From Corynebacterium uterequi (GTDB lineage: Bacteria > Actinomycetota > Actinomycetes > Mycobacteriales > Mycobacteriaceae): 64,000 nt of DNA. The notes beneath the pieces are model-generated. The model saw nothing but the letters and a program-made list of their open reading frames with translations, was not told the DNA's origin and searched no databases. A program made the translations under genes and the position numbers. Of this stretch, positions 56,090 through 64,000 are shown one piece after another. The stretch is from positions 2,294,001 to 2,358,000 of the forward strand of contig NZ_CP011546.1 of NCBI RefSeq assembly GCF_001021065.1, given 5' to 3'. Each line of letters starts with the position of its first letter. The stretch's first letter is position 1.

Positions 56090-58375
56090 TTAGAACGTCT
56101 CGGCTAAGGCGGCCTCGGGTGCCGGCGCGGGGTCCGGAGCCGGGGCGGGCGCGGGTGCAGGTGCAGGCGCCGGGGCGGGCGCGGGAGCAGGCGGGGCGGG
56201 GACGTTGCCGCCGGTGTTCGACGGCGGGGTGTCGGGCTGCGGTTCGCTGCCACCCGGGGTGGGCTCGCCGGGGTTCGGGGAGTTCGGATCCGCCGAGGTG
56301 CCGGCGCTCGTCGTCGCGGAGGAGGACTCGGACGTCGAGGACTCGGAGGTCGTGGTCTGCTCCGTGGAATTGGGGCTGAACACGTCCCGGCCCCGGGCGT
56401 AGGCACGACGCCCGCCGTAGCCACCGTAGGTCACCGGTTCGGCGGGGTGGAACTCCTCAAAGTCCCGGCCCTCCAAGGCGCCGTCGAGGGTCATCTTCCA
56501 GATGTCCGCCGGGGTGTTGGCGCCGTACATGTTGCCGCCGTAGGCGTTGAAGATCGGGGTGGTGTTGTCCGCCGTGCCGATCCACACGGACGTCATGAGC
56601 TGCGGCGTGCCGCCCACCATCCAGGCGTCCTTGTTGTAGCCGGTGTTGCCCAGCTGGGCGGTGCCGGTCTTGGCGGCCGAGGGCCGCCCGCCGGCCAGGG
56701 GGGCGCCGGATCCACCGGCGATCGGCCCCATGGCCTGCATGACGTTGTCGGCGACCTGCGCGGAGACGCGGCGCTCGCCCTGGTTCGGGTTGAACTCGTA
56801 GAGCACCTCGCCGTCGGAGGCCTTGACCTCCTCGATGAAGTGGGTGCGGTGCCACACGCCGCGGTTGGCCAGCGTGGCCAGGGCGGCCGACATGTCCACG
56901 GCGCGGGTCTGGTACTGGCCCAGGATGATGCCGTCGAAGGGCTGGCCGCCCTGCTCGCGCAGCGTCTCGCCGACGCCGGGCAGCTCGCGGGCCATGCCCA
57001 GCGCGTGGGCCATGTCGGCGGTGTCCCAGGTGGTGTTGGCGAGGTCGGACTGCAGCCGGATGAAGGAGGTGTTGTAGGACTGCACCAGCGCCTTCTCGAT
57101 GGAGCAGGTGCCACACGTGCCGGAGGCGTTGGTGATGGTGGTGCCGCCCGGCAGCGTCACGGGCTCCGAGGAGTAACGCGCCGTGAGCGGGATGCCCTGC
57201 TGCAGGGCGGCCGCCAGGCCGAAGATCTTAAACGTCGAGCCGGTCTGCAGGGGCGCGTTGGCGTAGTCCCAGCCGGTGCCGTCGTCGCCGCCGTAGTAGC
57301 CGCGGATAGCGCCGGTGGCCGGCTCCACGCTCACCACGGCCGCGCGGGCGTCCTCTTGCAGCCCGGCCAGGTTGGCCTCCACGGCGTTGAGGGTCGCGTT
57401 CTGGGTCTGCATGTCGATCGTGGTCGTGATCTGCAGGCCTCGGGTGGTGACGTCCTGCTCGGTGAGGCCGATGCTCTCCAGCTCCGCGATAACGCGGTCC
57501 TTGATGTGCCCGTTCGGGCCCGTCGCCTCGGTGTATGCGGAGTATTCCGCCGGGTCCCGGGTCTCCGGGAAGCGAGCGTCGGCCCGCTGCGCGGCGTCGA
57601 TGACCCCCATCTCCACCATGCCGTCGAGCACGTAGTTCCAGCGCGCCTCGGATCCCTGGCGGTCGTTCCACGGATCCAACTGGCTGGGCAGCTGGATGAG
57701 CGACGCGAGAAGCGCGCCCTCTTCGACGGTGAGCTCGCTGACCGGCTTGTCGAAGTAGGCCTGGGAGGCGGAGTGGATACCGTAGGCGTTGCGCCCGAAG
57801 TACACGGTGTTGAGGTAGGCCTGGAGGATGGTCTCCTTGTCCCACTGATTGGTCATTTTGATCGAATACGCCAGCTCCTTGAGCTTGCGCTCGACGGAGC
57901 GTTCGTTGCCCACCAGGACGTTCTTCACGTACTGCTGAGTGATCGTCGAACCGCCGCCGGCGGACGAGTTACCGGTGATGACGCCCAACCCGGCGCGCAA
58001 GAAGCCGGAGAGGGAGAAGCCGCTGTTCGTCCAGAATTCGCGGTCTTCGGCGGCCAGGACTGCGTCCTGGACGTGCGCAGGGACCTCGTCGAGGGAGATC
58101 TGCTTGCGGTTTCCGTCCGGCGGCACGATCCTGGCCAGCTCCGTCTCGCCGTCGCTGGCATAGATGTAGGCCACCTGGGCAGTGGCGACCTCGTTGGGTT
58201 CGGGCACCTCAATTCGGGCGTAGTAGATGCCGAACGCAACGAACGGCAACGCGATGATGACCACGAGGGCGAGCAGGAACAGCTTCCACCACGACCGGGT
58301 GCGGGGCGATTCCTGGTCCACGCTCTCGCCGTCGAGAGAAGAACTTGATGAAGATGACACCGTTGTAGCTCCCAC
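56090..58375 (-). CDS. ponA: Class A penicillin-binding protein (PBP1A)
   Basis: 761 residues from GTG 58375; a GTG at 58360 with GGGAG upstream is also possible. A membrane anchor (FLLALVVIIALPFVAFGIYY) precedes the GT51 transglycosylase domain with VLAAEDREFWTNSGFS and GGGSTITQQYVKNVL. The transpeptidase has the nucleophile TGSTFKIFGLAAAL, the SxN motif near SYNTSFI and KTGTAQLGNTG. The C-terminal 110 residues are low-complexity, with a Thr/Ser-rich stretch and a Pro-Ala repeat ending in AETF. It polymerises and cross-links peptidoglycan. First gene of the ponA-GT87 operon. Confidence 0.95.
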   Translation of the reverse strand: MGATTVSSSSSSSLDGESVDQESPRTRSWWKLFLLALVVIIALPFVAFGIYYARIEVPEPNEVATAQVAYIYASDGETELARIVPPDGNRKQISLDEVPAHVQDAVLAAEDREFWTNSGFSLSGFLRAGLGVITGNSSAGGGSTITQQYVKNVLVGNERSVERKLKELAYSIKMTNQWDKETILQAYLNTVYFGRNAYGIHSASQAYFDKPVSELTVEEGALLASLIQLPSQLDPWNDRQGSEARWNYVLDGMVEMGVIDAAQRADARFPETRDPAEYSAYTEATGPNGHIKDRVIAELESIGLTEQDVTTRGLQITTTIDMQTQNATLNAVEANLAGLQEDARAAVVSVEPATGAIRGYYGGDDGTGWDYANAPLQTGSTFKIFGLAAALQQGIPLTARYSSEPVTLPGGTTITNASGTCGTCSIEKALVQSYNTSFIRLQSDLANTTWDTADMAHALGMARELPGVGETLREQGGQPFDGIILGQYQTRAVDMSAALATLANRGVWHRTHFIEEVKASDGEVLYEFNPNQGERRVSAQVADNVMQAMGPIAGGSGAPLAGGRPSAAKTGTAQLGNTGYNKDAWMVGGTPQLMTSVWIGTADNTTPIFNAYGGNMYGANTPADIWKMTLDGALEGRDFEEFHPAEPVTYGGYGGRRAYARGRDVFSPNSTEQTTTSESSTSESSSATTSAGTSADPNSPNPGEPTPGGSEPQPDTPPSNTGGNVPAPPAPAPAPAPAPAPAPAPAPDPAPAPEAALAETF

Positions 58376-58440
58376 TTTTCCAAGCGACGGACGGGTATAC
58401 CTCTACGACCTTAGTGGTTTGACCACCACCCGGAAAACGA

Positions 58441-58839
58441 TCAGCGGTCGTTTACATAGGCCTCAGACGTAACAAGCAGGTGATTCCACCGGCAATCGGG
58501 GCAGACCTCAACCTCGTGCACGGCGACCACCCCGTCCTTGCCCCGGGGAATGGCTACACCGGCCAGCTCGGTGAGGATGAGTTCGATTTCCTCCTCCCGA
58601 CGCGCGGTGCCATTGCGGCGGCCGAGGGTATCGCCGTAGATCCACCGGACGACGCGCAAGCCGTCGCCCTCGCACACGGGGCAGGGGCGGCCGGCGGAAT
58701 CGCCGTGGAAGGTGGCGGCGGACACGAGAACCGCATCGGCGTCGCAGACGTCGCGACGGTGGATGACGCCGGCGGCCAGGTGGCGCAGGCGCACGGCACG
58801 GGCGAGCTGATGCGAGACGTGATTTCGGTAGTGGAGCAT
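58441..58839 (-). CDS. DUF5318 family protein
   Basis: 132 residues. Two cysteine pairs are visible: CDAD-type start, GRPCPVCEGDGLRVVRWIYGD and the C-terminal VEVCPDCRWNHLL, so it probably binds a metal (zinc-ribbon-like). I recognise it as DUF5318, which is restricted to actinobacteria and lies beside ponA1 in mycobacteria (Rv0049) as well. Function unknown. The ponA gene starts 65 bp downstream. It is divergent from the MarR gene, 97 bp apart. Confidence 0.85.
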   Translation of the reverse strand: MLHYRNHVSHQLARAVRLRHLAAGVIHRRDVCDADAVLVSAATFHGDSAGRPCPVCEGDGLRVVRWIYGDTLGRRNGTARREEEIELILTELAGVAIPRGKDGVVAVHEVEVCPDCRWNHLLVTSEAYVNDR

Positions 58840-58936
58840 GGTAGCCAGCCATCTTAGAGTCTGGTGCGTGATACTTTCGGCTCAACCTTGGCGGTCTCGC
58901 TCCATTTTCCCGAGAAAACTGTCCTAAGATAGTGAC

Positions 58937-59383
58937 ATGACCAGTTCCACCCCTGAGGACATCTCCCATCGGATCCGCCCAGCCATGACGAAGCTCTACG
59001 TCATGTACTTCCGCAACGCTGAGCAGTCGGACCTGACCGGACCCCAGCTGTCCATCATGTCGCGACTCGCCGAGAAAGGAGCGATGCGCATCAGCCAGAT
59101 CGCGCAGGAGGAGGCCATTCGCATGCCGACGGCGTCGAACGCCCTCCACCAGCTGGAGCGGCGCGAGCTGGTTCGCCGGGTGCGTGACGAGAAGGACCGC
59201 CGCGGGGTGCGAGTGGAGCTGACGGAGCTCGGCGAGCGGGAACTCACCCGGGTCGGAAACGAACGCGAACGCTACCTGGCGGAAATGCTCGCCTCGCTCA
59301 ACGAGGAGGATCGGAAGAAGGCCGCGGACTTCGCCGACGTCATCAATCGCCTCGCCGATAATTACGGGGCGCTGCCCAACTAG
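58937..59383 (+). CDS. MarR-family regulator (MalR-like)
   Basis: 148 residues. The winged helix is LTGPQLSIMSRLAEKGAMRISQIAQEEAIRMPTASNALHQLERRELVRRVRDEKDRRGVRVELTELG, with the DKDRR wing typical of MarR. It occupies the position of MalR (cg3315) of C. glutamicum, which represses the malic enzyme gene and others and is linked to cell-envelope stress; the identification rests on synteny. A TAAGAT element lies 9 bp before the ATG. A hairpin follows the gene. Confidence 0.85.
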   Translation: MTSSTPEDISHRIRPAMTKLYVMYFRNAEQSDLTGPQLSIMSRLAEKGAMRISQIAQEEAIRMPTASNALHQLERRELVRRVRDEKDRRGVRVELTELGERELTRVGNERERYLAEMLASLNEEDRKKAADFADVINRLADNYGALPN

Positions 59384-59392
59384 GCGTGAGAA

Positions 59393-59422
59393 CCCGGTGG
59401 GTGGCGAACCCTTCCCACCGGG
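59393..59422 (+). terminator. Hairpin after the MarR gene
   Basis: CCCGGTGGG (59393-59401) and CCCACCGGG (59414-59422), a perfect nine-base stem with a 12-base loop, ten bp after the stop codon. No T-run. Confidence 0.6.
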
Positions 59423-59544
59423 CTGGGGAATCCCACCTGTCCTTCCTGGCACATTTCGGCGACGGGAAAGTAAAGTAGACATGAACGGCAGCTCCTGCTG
59501 GCCTGTGTGTTGAGTCTGTGTCCCGTCTACCAGCCGAAAGCCCT

Positions 59545-60528
59545 ATGAACGAACAGGTTTCCCGGGCGTCGACCGTCGCCGAAGAGACGCCCGCCCCCTT
59601 CGGGTCCGCACCCTTACGCGTGCTCATTGCCTGGCAGTCCGGGCAGTTTGGTGATGAACCCATCAACACCGCCGCCTGGCTCGCCCGGAGTCTGCCGCTG
59701 CGGGTCCGGGCGGCGTCGACGATGCTGCGCCTGTGGCCGACGACCTCGCTGTCGAAGCTGGGACGACGCTACAAGCAGTGGTTAGCATCCGAGACCACGA
59801 GCTACGCCAAGTCCGTGCGCCGCGCCTTCACCGAGGCGGGGCTTGCCAAAAACTCATGGGATAAGAAGGTCGGGGTGGTCCTCGACGGGCCCAGCGAGTC
59901 CACCCTGCTCACCGAGGCGGCCGAGGAGTTCGACGCCGATCTGGTCATCGTCGGCTCCCACGCCGCCGCCCCTAAAGGCCGCTTCCTCTCCGGGACGACG
60001 ACGGACTCGCTACTTCACTCCTCACCCATCCCGCTGGCGTTGGCCCCGAGCCGGATCAAGCTCTCCAAGCGCGGGGTGACCCGCGTCAATGTGGCACTGC
60101 TCGACAGCCAAGATGAGGACAATGACCAGGTGCTCTTCTTCGCCGGCGCCCTCGCGCACCACCTCAGGGTGCCGTTGCGGCTCGCGGCGTTCTCCCCGAC
60201 CGGGTTGACCGAGCCCCGCCTCGACGAGCGCATCGACTTCTCCACCGAACTCTCCGCGGTGTGGCACGAGCACGCGCTCGCGATGCTCGACCGGGTGCGG
60301 GACCGGCTCCTCGACCACCTGCCCGACCTGGAGATTGACACCGTCTTGGGCTCCGGCATCGGGTGGGCGGGCGCCGTCGACGCCCTCAAGTGGAAGAAGG
60401 GGGACCTTCTGTGCATGGGCTCAACCCCCAGCGGGCCCATCGAGCGGGTCTTTTTGGGCTCCACCGCCGCCCAGTTCCTCCCCCATGTGCCGGTGCCGGT
60501 CATCATCCACCCGGCGCGCAACCGTTAG
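59545..60528 (+). CDS. Universal stress protein, two domains
   Basis: 327 residues from ATG 59545; a GTG at 59518 would add nine. Neither start has a good ribosome site. Two UspA-like domains: the first has LRVLIAWQSGQF and DLVIVGSHAAAPKGRFLSGTTTDSLLHSSPIPLALAP, the second VNVALLDSQDEDNDQVLFFAGALA and LLCMGSTPSGPIERVFLGSTAAQFLPHVPVPVII. The glycine loops differ from the strict ATP-binding pattern. General stress role; the position behind MalR agrees with other corynebacteria. Confidence 0.88.
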   Translation: MNEQVSRASTVAEETPAPFGSAPLRVLIAWQSGQFGDEPINTAAWLARSLPLRVRAASTMLRLWPTTSLSKLGRRYKQWLASETTSYAKSVRRAFTEAGLAKNSWDKKVGVVLDGPSESTLLTEAAEEFDADLVIVGSHAAAPKGRFLSGTTTDSLLHSSPIPLALAPSRIKLSKRGVTRVNVALLDSQDEDNDQVLFFAGALAHHLRVPLRLAAFSPTGLTEPRLDERIDFSTELSAVWHEHALAMLDRVRDRLLDHLPDLEIDTVLGSGIGWAGAVDALKWKKGDLLCMGSTPSGPIERVFLGSTAAQFLPHVPVPVIIHPARNR

Positions 60529-60562
60529 CCCCGGCTCGCGCGGCATCGTTACCCTGAAGGTC

Positions 60563-61033
60563 ATGCACCCGGAAAACGACCTTGAGGACGACGCCGACTA
60601 CGCCAACCTCTACCGCCCCGCACCCCGCGACGCCGACGAGCTCGCCGACAGCGAAGACCCCCTGACGCACCGCGACCGCAACCGCGCCTCCACCCGGCAG
60701 GCGGTCACCTACGCGATCGTTGCCGTCGCCACGACGCTGCTCTTCGGTCTCCTGCTCGGTGTCGTGTTCCGCTTCCTCGCCGGGCCCGAGCAGTGTGAGG
60801 CCTTCGGCGGCCGGCTGCTGTGCACCCCGCGGCTGCAGACGCTGTGGGCGGTGGTGGTCTCGCTGCCGCCCATCGGGTTCCTCATTGGCGCGATGGTCAT
60901 CATGGTGCGCAAACTTAGGGCCTACCTGCGGTGGCGGCCGTGGATGGGCGCGTTTTGGGTGTTGCTGCCGTTTACCATGTGGGTGCTTACCGTCACCGTG
61001 CAGGTGGGCCTTGCGCAGCGCGGCGCGCTGTAG
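60563..61033 (+). CDS. Hypothetical membrane protein
   Basis: 156 residues from ATG 60563; the same frame runs further upstream inside the stress-protein gene but that is a shadow. An acidic N-terminus (HPENDLEDDADYANLY) is followed by three membrane segments (YAIVAVATTLLFGLLLGVVF; LWAVVVSLPPIGFLIGAMVIM; MGAFWVLLPFTMWVLTVTV). Two cysteines (EQCEAFGGRLLCT) between the first two segments are probably outside and could form a disulfide. No family known to me. It follows the stress-protein gene by 34 bp, probably in one transcript. Confidence 0.78.
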   Translation: MHPENDLEDDADYANLYRPAPRDADELADSEDPLTHRDRNRASTRQAVTYAIVAVATTLLFGLLLGVVFRFLAGPEQCEAFGGRLLCTPRLQTLWAVVVSLPPIGFLIGAMVIMVRKLRAYLRWRPWMGAFWVLLPFTMWVLTVTVQVGLAQRGAL

Positions 61034-61056
61034 GGTCCCTTAAGCACTCGTAGCCC

Positions 61057-61869
61057 TTAGGCCTGGCAGCCCGGGCACCAAAAGAGGTTGCGGCCCTGGA
61101 GGACCTGGGTCTTCACGGTAGCGCCGCAGACGTAGCAGCTCTGACCGGCGCGGCGGTAGACGTAGACCTCACCGCCGTGGTCGTCCTGGCGGGGTTCGCG
61201 GCCCATGACGTGCGGCAGGTGGGCGTCGCGGACGGTGTCGATGCGGCCCCGTTCAACCCCCACGTGCATGAGGAACACGAGGTCCGCCCACAGGGCGTCG
61301 AACTGCGCCCGGGAGAGGTCCCGGCCGGCAAGGAAGGGGGAGAGGCCCTGGCGGAAGAGGACCTCCGCGCGGTAAATGTTGCCCACGCCGGCGAAGAGCT
61401 TCTGATCCATGAGCAGCGCGGCGACCGTCCGCGACGTGCGCTGGATCCGCGGCCACAGGGCGGCCGGGTGGGCGTCGTCACGCAGCGGGTCCTCGCCGGT
61501 CCGGGCGCGGATGGCGTGGTATTCCGCGGCGTCGATGCGGCGACAGAACTGCGGTCCGCGCAGGTGAGCGGCCATGTCTCCGGCGACGAGCCGCAGCCGG
61601 ATCTCGCCGACGATGTCCACCGCGGGTTCGAAGCGCAACGAACCGATGAGGCCGAGGTGGATGTAGACGATGTGGCGGGGGCCGACGGCGTCGTCGAAGA
61701 CGATGAAGAGGTGCTTGCCGACGGCCTCGGCGGCGACGATGCGGTGACCGTCGAGCGCGGCGGCGTCGGCGGCGAAGCGCCCCTGGGGGCTGGAGACGGC
61801 GAGGTCCCGGCCGGCGAAGTCGGCGTCGAGGCGGCGCGCGAGGCGATGGATGACGTGACCTTCGGGCAT
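61057..61869 (-). CDS. nei: Fpg/Nei-type DNA glycosylase
   Basis: 270 residues from ATG 61869; the longer frame is not used since the mature protein begins [15 protein letters not shown], where the proline after the start methionine is the nucleophile and PEG-H marks Nei rather than Fpg (PELPE). [20 protein letters not shown] is the helix-two-turn-helix, and [25 protein letters not shown] the C-terminal zinc finger with two Cys pairs. It removes oxidised pyrimidines and cuts the DNA strand. It is divergent from the DUF1846 gene. Confidence 0.93.
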   Translation of the reverse strand: MPEGHVIHRLARRLDADFAGRDLAVSSPQGRFAADAAALDGHRIVAAEAVGKHLFIVFDDAVGPRHIVYIHLGLIGSLRFEPAVDIVGEIRLRLVAGDMAAHLRGPQFCRRIDAAEYHAIRARTGEDPLRDDAHPAALWPRIQRTSRTVAALLMDQKLFAGVGNIYRAEVLFRQGLSPFLAGRDLSRAQFDALWADLVFLMHVGVERGRIDTVRDAHLPHVMGREPRQDDHGGEVYVYRRAGQSCYVCGATVKTQVLQGRNLFWCPGCQA

Positions 61870-61942
61870 GGCTAAAGAGCCTAGTACGCTGCAATTTCTA
61901 TCAATTGCTAGGCGTCGTGTGTTACGCTTAAGGCCCGTGGTT

Positions 61943-63448
61943 ATGAATAAGACGACGCGCCCCTTAGGGTTTGACCGCGAGAAGTACATCACGCTGCAAT
62001 CGGAACACATCAGCGCCCGTCGCCAGGAGATCGGCGGCAAGCTCTATCTCGAAATGGGCGGAAAGCTCTTCGACGATCACCACGCCTCCCGCGTCCTTCC
62101 GGGGTTCACCCCCGACAACAAGATCGCCATGCTGGAGAACATCTCCGACGACGTGGAGATCATCGTCTGCCTCAACGCCCGCGACTTAGAGCGCGGCAAG
62201 GTCCGGGCCGACCTGGGCATCACCTACGACGAGGACGTCCTCCGGCTCATCGACGTCTTCCGCGACCGCGGCTTCCTCGTCAACAATGTGGTCATGACCC
62301 AGTTCGAGGACGCCAACCAGCGCGCCTGGGAGTTCAAGGCCCGGCTCGAACATCTGGGGCTCAACGTCGCCCGGCACTACATCATCGACGGCTACCCGTC
62401 GAATGTGGACAAGATCGTCTCCGCCGAGGGCCTGGGCCGAAACGACTGGGTGAAGACCAGCCGCGACCTCATCATCGTCACCGCGCCCGGGCCGGGCTCC
62501 GGCAAGCTGGCGACCTGCCTGTCGCAGGTGTACCAGGACAACCAGCGCGGAATTAAGGCCGGGTACGCGAAGTTTGAGACCTTCCCCGTGTGGAACCTGC
62601 CGCTGGAGCACCCGGTCAACCTCGCCTACGAGGCCGCCACCGTGGACCTCAACGACAAGAACGTCATCGACTACTTCCACCTCAAGGCACACGGCGAGCA
62701 AACCGTCAACTACAACCGGGACGTCGACGCCTTCCCCCTGCTGAAGTCCATGCTGGAGCGCGTCACCGGCACCCAGCCCTACCAGTCCCCCACGGACATG
62801 GGCGTGAACATGGTGGGGATGTGCATCAGCGACGACGAGGTGTGCCGCGAGGCCTCCAACCAGGAGATCATCCGCCGCTACTACAAGGCCCTTGTCGACG
62901 AGGCGCGGGCCGACTCGGCCGACTCCACCACCTCTGACCGGGCGGCCGTCGTCATGGCCAAGGCCGGCGTGTCGACGAAGGACCGCCCCGTGGTGGCCCC
63001 GGCGCTGGCCATCGCGGAGGCGACCGGCCGGCCGGGTTCGGCGATGCGCCTGCACGACGGCACCATCGTCACCGGCAAGACCACCCCGCTGCTCGGCTGC
63101 TCCGCCGGGATGCTGCTCAACGCGCTCAAGCACCTGGCCGGCATCGACCGGGAGACGCACCTTTTGTCGCCGGAATCCATCGAGCCGATCCAGACCCTCA
63201 AGACGCAGCACCTCGGATCGCTCAACCCCCGGCTGCACACCGATGAGGTCCTCATCGCGCTGAGCGTCTCCGCCGCTAGCTCCGACCAGGCCCGCGCGGC
63301 GCTCGCGGAGCTGAAGAACCTCCAGGGGTGCGACGCCCACACCACCACCATCCTCGGCTCCGTCGACGAAGGCATCTTCCGCAACCTCGGGGTGCTAGTC
63401 ACCTCCGAGCCGGTGTTCTGGAAGAAGCGTCTCTACCGCAAGCGCTAG
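61943..63448 (+). CDS. DUF1846 family protein
   Basis: 501 residues, ATG 61943 (a GTG two codons earlier and a longer frame are possible). The protein is conserved from end to end: [72 protein letters not shown] and [21 protein letters not shown] are typical DUF1846 stretches. The [13 protein letters not shown] motif resembles a nucleotide-binding loop. Structures of members exist, but no reaction is established that I know of. A TACGCT element 14-20 bp upstream may be its -10. Confidence 0.88.
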   Translation: MNKTTRPLGFDREKYITLQSEHISARRQEIGGKLYLEMGGKLFDDHHASRVLPGFTPDNKIAMLENISDDVEIIVCLNARDLERGKVRADLGITYDEDVLRLIDVFRDRGFLVNNVVMTQFEDANQRAWEFKARLEHLGLNVARHYIIDGYPSNVDKIVSAEGLGRNDWVKTSRDLIIVTAPGPGSGKLATCLSQVYQDNQRGIKAGYAKFETFPVWNLPLEHPVNLAYEAATVDLNDKNVIDYFHLKAHGEQTVNYNRDVDAFPLLKSMLERVTGTQPYQSPTDMGVNMVGMCISDDEVCREASNQEIIRRYYKALVDEARADSADSTTSDRAAVVMAKAGVSTKDRPVVAPALAIAEATGRPGSAMRLHDGTIVTGKTTPLLGCSAGMLLNALKHLAGIDRETHLLSPESIEPIQTLKTQHLGSLNPRLHTDEVLIALSVSAASSDQARAALAELKNLQGCDAHTTTILGSVDEGIFRNLGVLVTSEPVFWKKRLYRKR

Positions 63449-63482
63449 GCGGCGTCGGCGGGGCGTGCCTAGGCTGGGATTC

Positions 63483-64000
63483 ATGCTGACCTCCCACGCG
63501 TTCACGGCCCCGCAGATCTGCGCCGCTGAGGCGCCGCTGCTTAAGTACCAGGACTTCCTCGATGAGTTGATGCTGTCGGCGGCGTCGGCGGTGACATCGG
63601 CGGCCCGCGTCATGCTCGACGCCGCCGACGTGGCCGAGCCAGCGCGCGAGCGTCGGCGCCGCATCCTTGTCTTGGCCGGCTCGGGCGGCAACGGTGGTGA
63701 CGCCCTCTACGCCGGTTCTCAGCTGGCCCACCAGGGCTACGAGGTCCTCGCGTTGCTCCTCGGCTCGTCCGTCCACGCGCCGGCCCTGGATGCGCTTCGG
63801 GCCGCCCACGGTCAGGTGATCGACAGCGCGGCGGAGGTGGGCCCGCTCGATCTCATCATCGACGGGCTCGTGGGCCTCGGCGCGTCCGGGACGGGGCTGC
63901 GCGAGGACATGGTGGAGGCCATCTACCCGCTGCGTCGGCCCGACGGCGCCATGGTCGCCCCCGTGCTCGCGGTGGACGTGCCTTCGGGTGTGAACCCGAA
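63483..64000 (+). CDS. nnr: NAD(P)H-hydrate epimerase/dehydratase, 5' part
   Basis: The frame is open to the window edge (172 residues seen). It is the YjeF_N epimerase domain: an N-terminal helix region with LMLSAASAVTSAARVML, the strand and loop RRILVLAGSGGNGGDALYAGSQLAHQGYEVLALLLG (nucleotide-binding glycine loop) and LIIDGLVGLGASGTGLRE, where the aspartate binds the substrate. It converts R-NAD(P)HX to S-NAD(P)HX, a metabolite repair step. In actinobacteria the gene usually continues into an ADP-dependent dehydratase domain, which would lie outside the window. Confidence 0.88.
   Translation, partial: MLTSHAFTAPQICAAEAPLLKYQDFLDELMLSAASAVTSAARVMLDAADVAEPARERRRRILVLAGSGGNGGDALYAGSQLAHQGYEVLALLLGSSVHAPALDALRAAHGQVIDSAAEVGPLDLIIDGLVGLGASGTGLREDMVEAIYPLRRPDGAMVAPVLAVDVPSGVNP

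Noticed and set aside
56447..58348. 633-codon plus-strand frame opposite ponA.
   Set aside because: Shadow of ponA; composition is that of reverse-complemented coding sequence, with no recognisable motif.

Overview
The window is 64 kb of a high-GC Gram-positive chromosome, almost certainly Corynebacterium. The content (SulP, LCP, ldh next to a long pyruvate kinase, msrA/sodA, Lsr2, an HrrSA-like two-component system, an RsmP-like coiled-coil protein, dnaB/rplI/ssb/rpsF next to a class A PBP and a GT87 mannosyltransferase) matches the corynebacterial neighbourhood I remember from C. glutamicum and parallels the ponA1-to-dnaB region of mycobacteria. No species can be named from the sequence alone.

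Layout. 0-5 kb: partial acetyltransferase, SulP permease, YbaK deacylase, and an MFS pump divergent from a TetR regulator with two clear operators. 5-8 kb: an AT-richer island with a possible lipoprotein, a secreted protein that appears to start at AUU, a coupled PspC-domain protein, a broken AlbA_2/AAA_4 gene and repeats shared with the 37-kb region. 8-22.7 kb: amidase, CPBP protease, LCP protein, a 264-bp array of hairpins, DUF5926, GlpQ, Pyk, Ldh, a serine-hydrolase-like membrane protein, an AEC carrier, PhoD/MsrA and SodA. 22.7-31.7 kb: RecB-like nuclease, DUF6474-like protein, Lsr2, HrrA/HrrS, YidC-like insertase, TetR, GlsB, universal stress protein and an RluA-type pseudouridine synthase. 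31.9-37.3 kb: a tandem double alkaline phosphatase followed by a TIGR03943 protein and a COG0701 permease.

37.3-44.5 kb: about 1.25 kb without genes, carrying direct repeats and five copies of a 16-bp palindrome. A complete 16S-23S-5S operon on the minus strand follows, with boxA-like leader and spacer elements and a strong terminator. Upstream of it lies a YtrA-type GntR gene with its own operator. 45-50.6 kb: NYN-domain protein, RsmP homologue, thioredoxin, CopZ/CopA behind a CsoR/RicR-type operator, and a small gene with a DtxR-like box.

50.7-64 kb: dnaB (preceded by a cluster of DnaA-box-like nonamers), rplI, ssb, rpsF, a small membrane protein, GT87 transferase, PBP1A, DUF5318, a MarR regulator divergent from them, universal stress protein, membrane protein, Nei-like glycosylase, DUF1846 protein and the 5' part of an NAD(P)HX epimerase gene.

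The points most worth following are the island at 5-6.2 kb (secreted pore-like protein coupled to PspC), the palindrome array behind the rRNA operon, the DnaA-box cluster before dnaB, the copper-repressor-like motif in the rpsF leader, the hairpin array after lcp, and the double PhoA protein.
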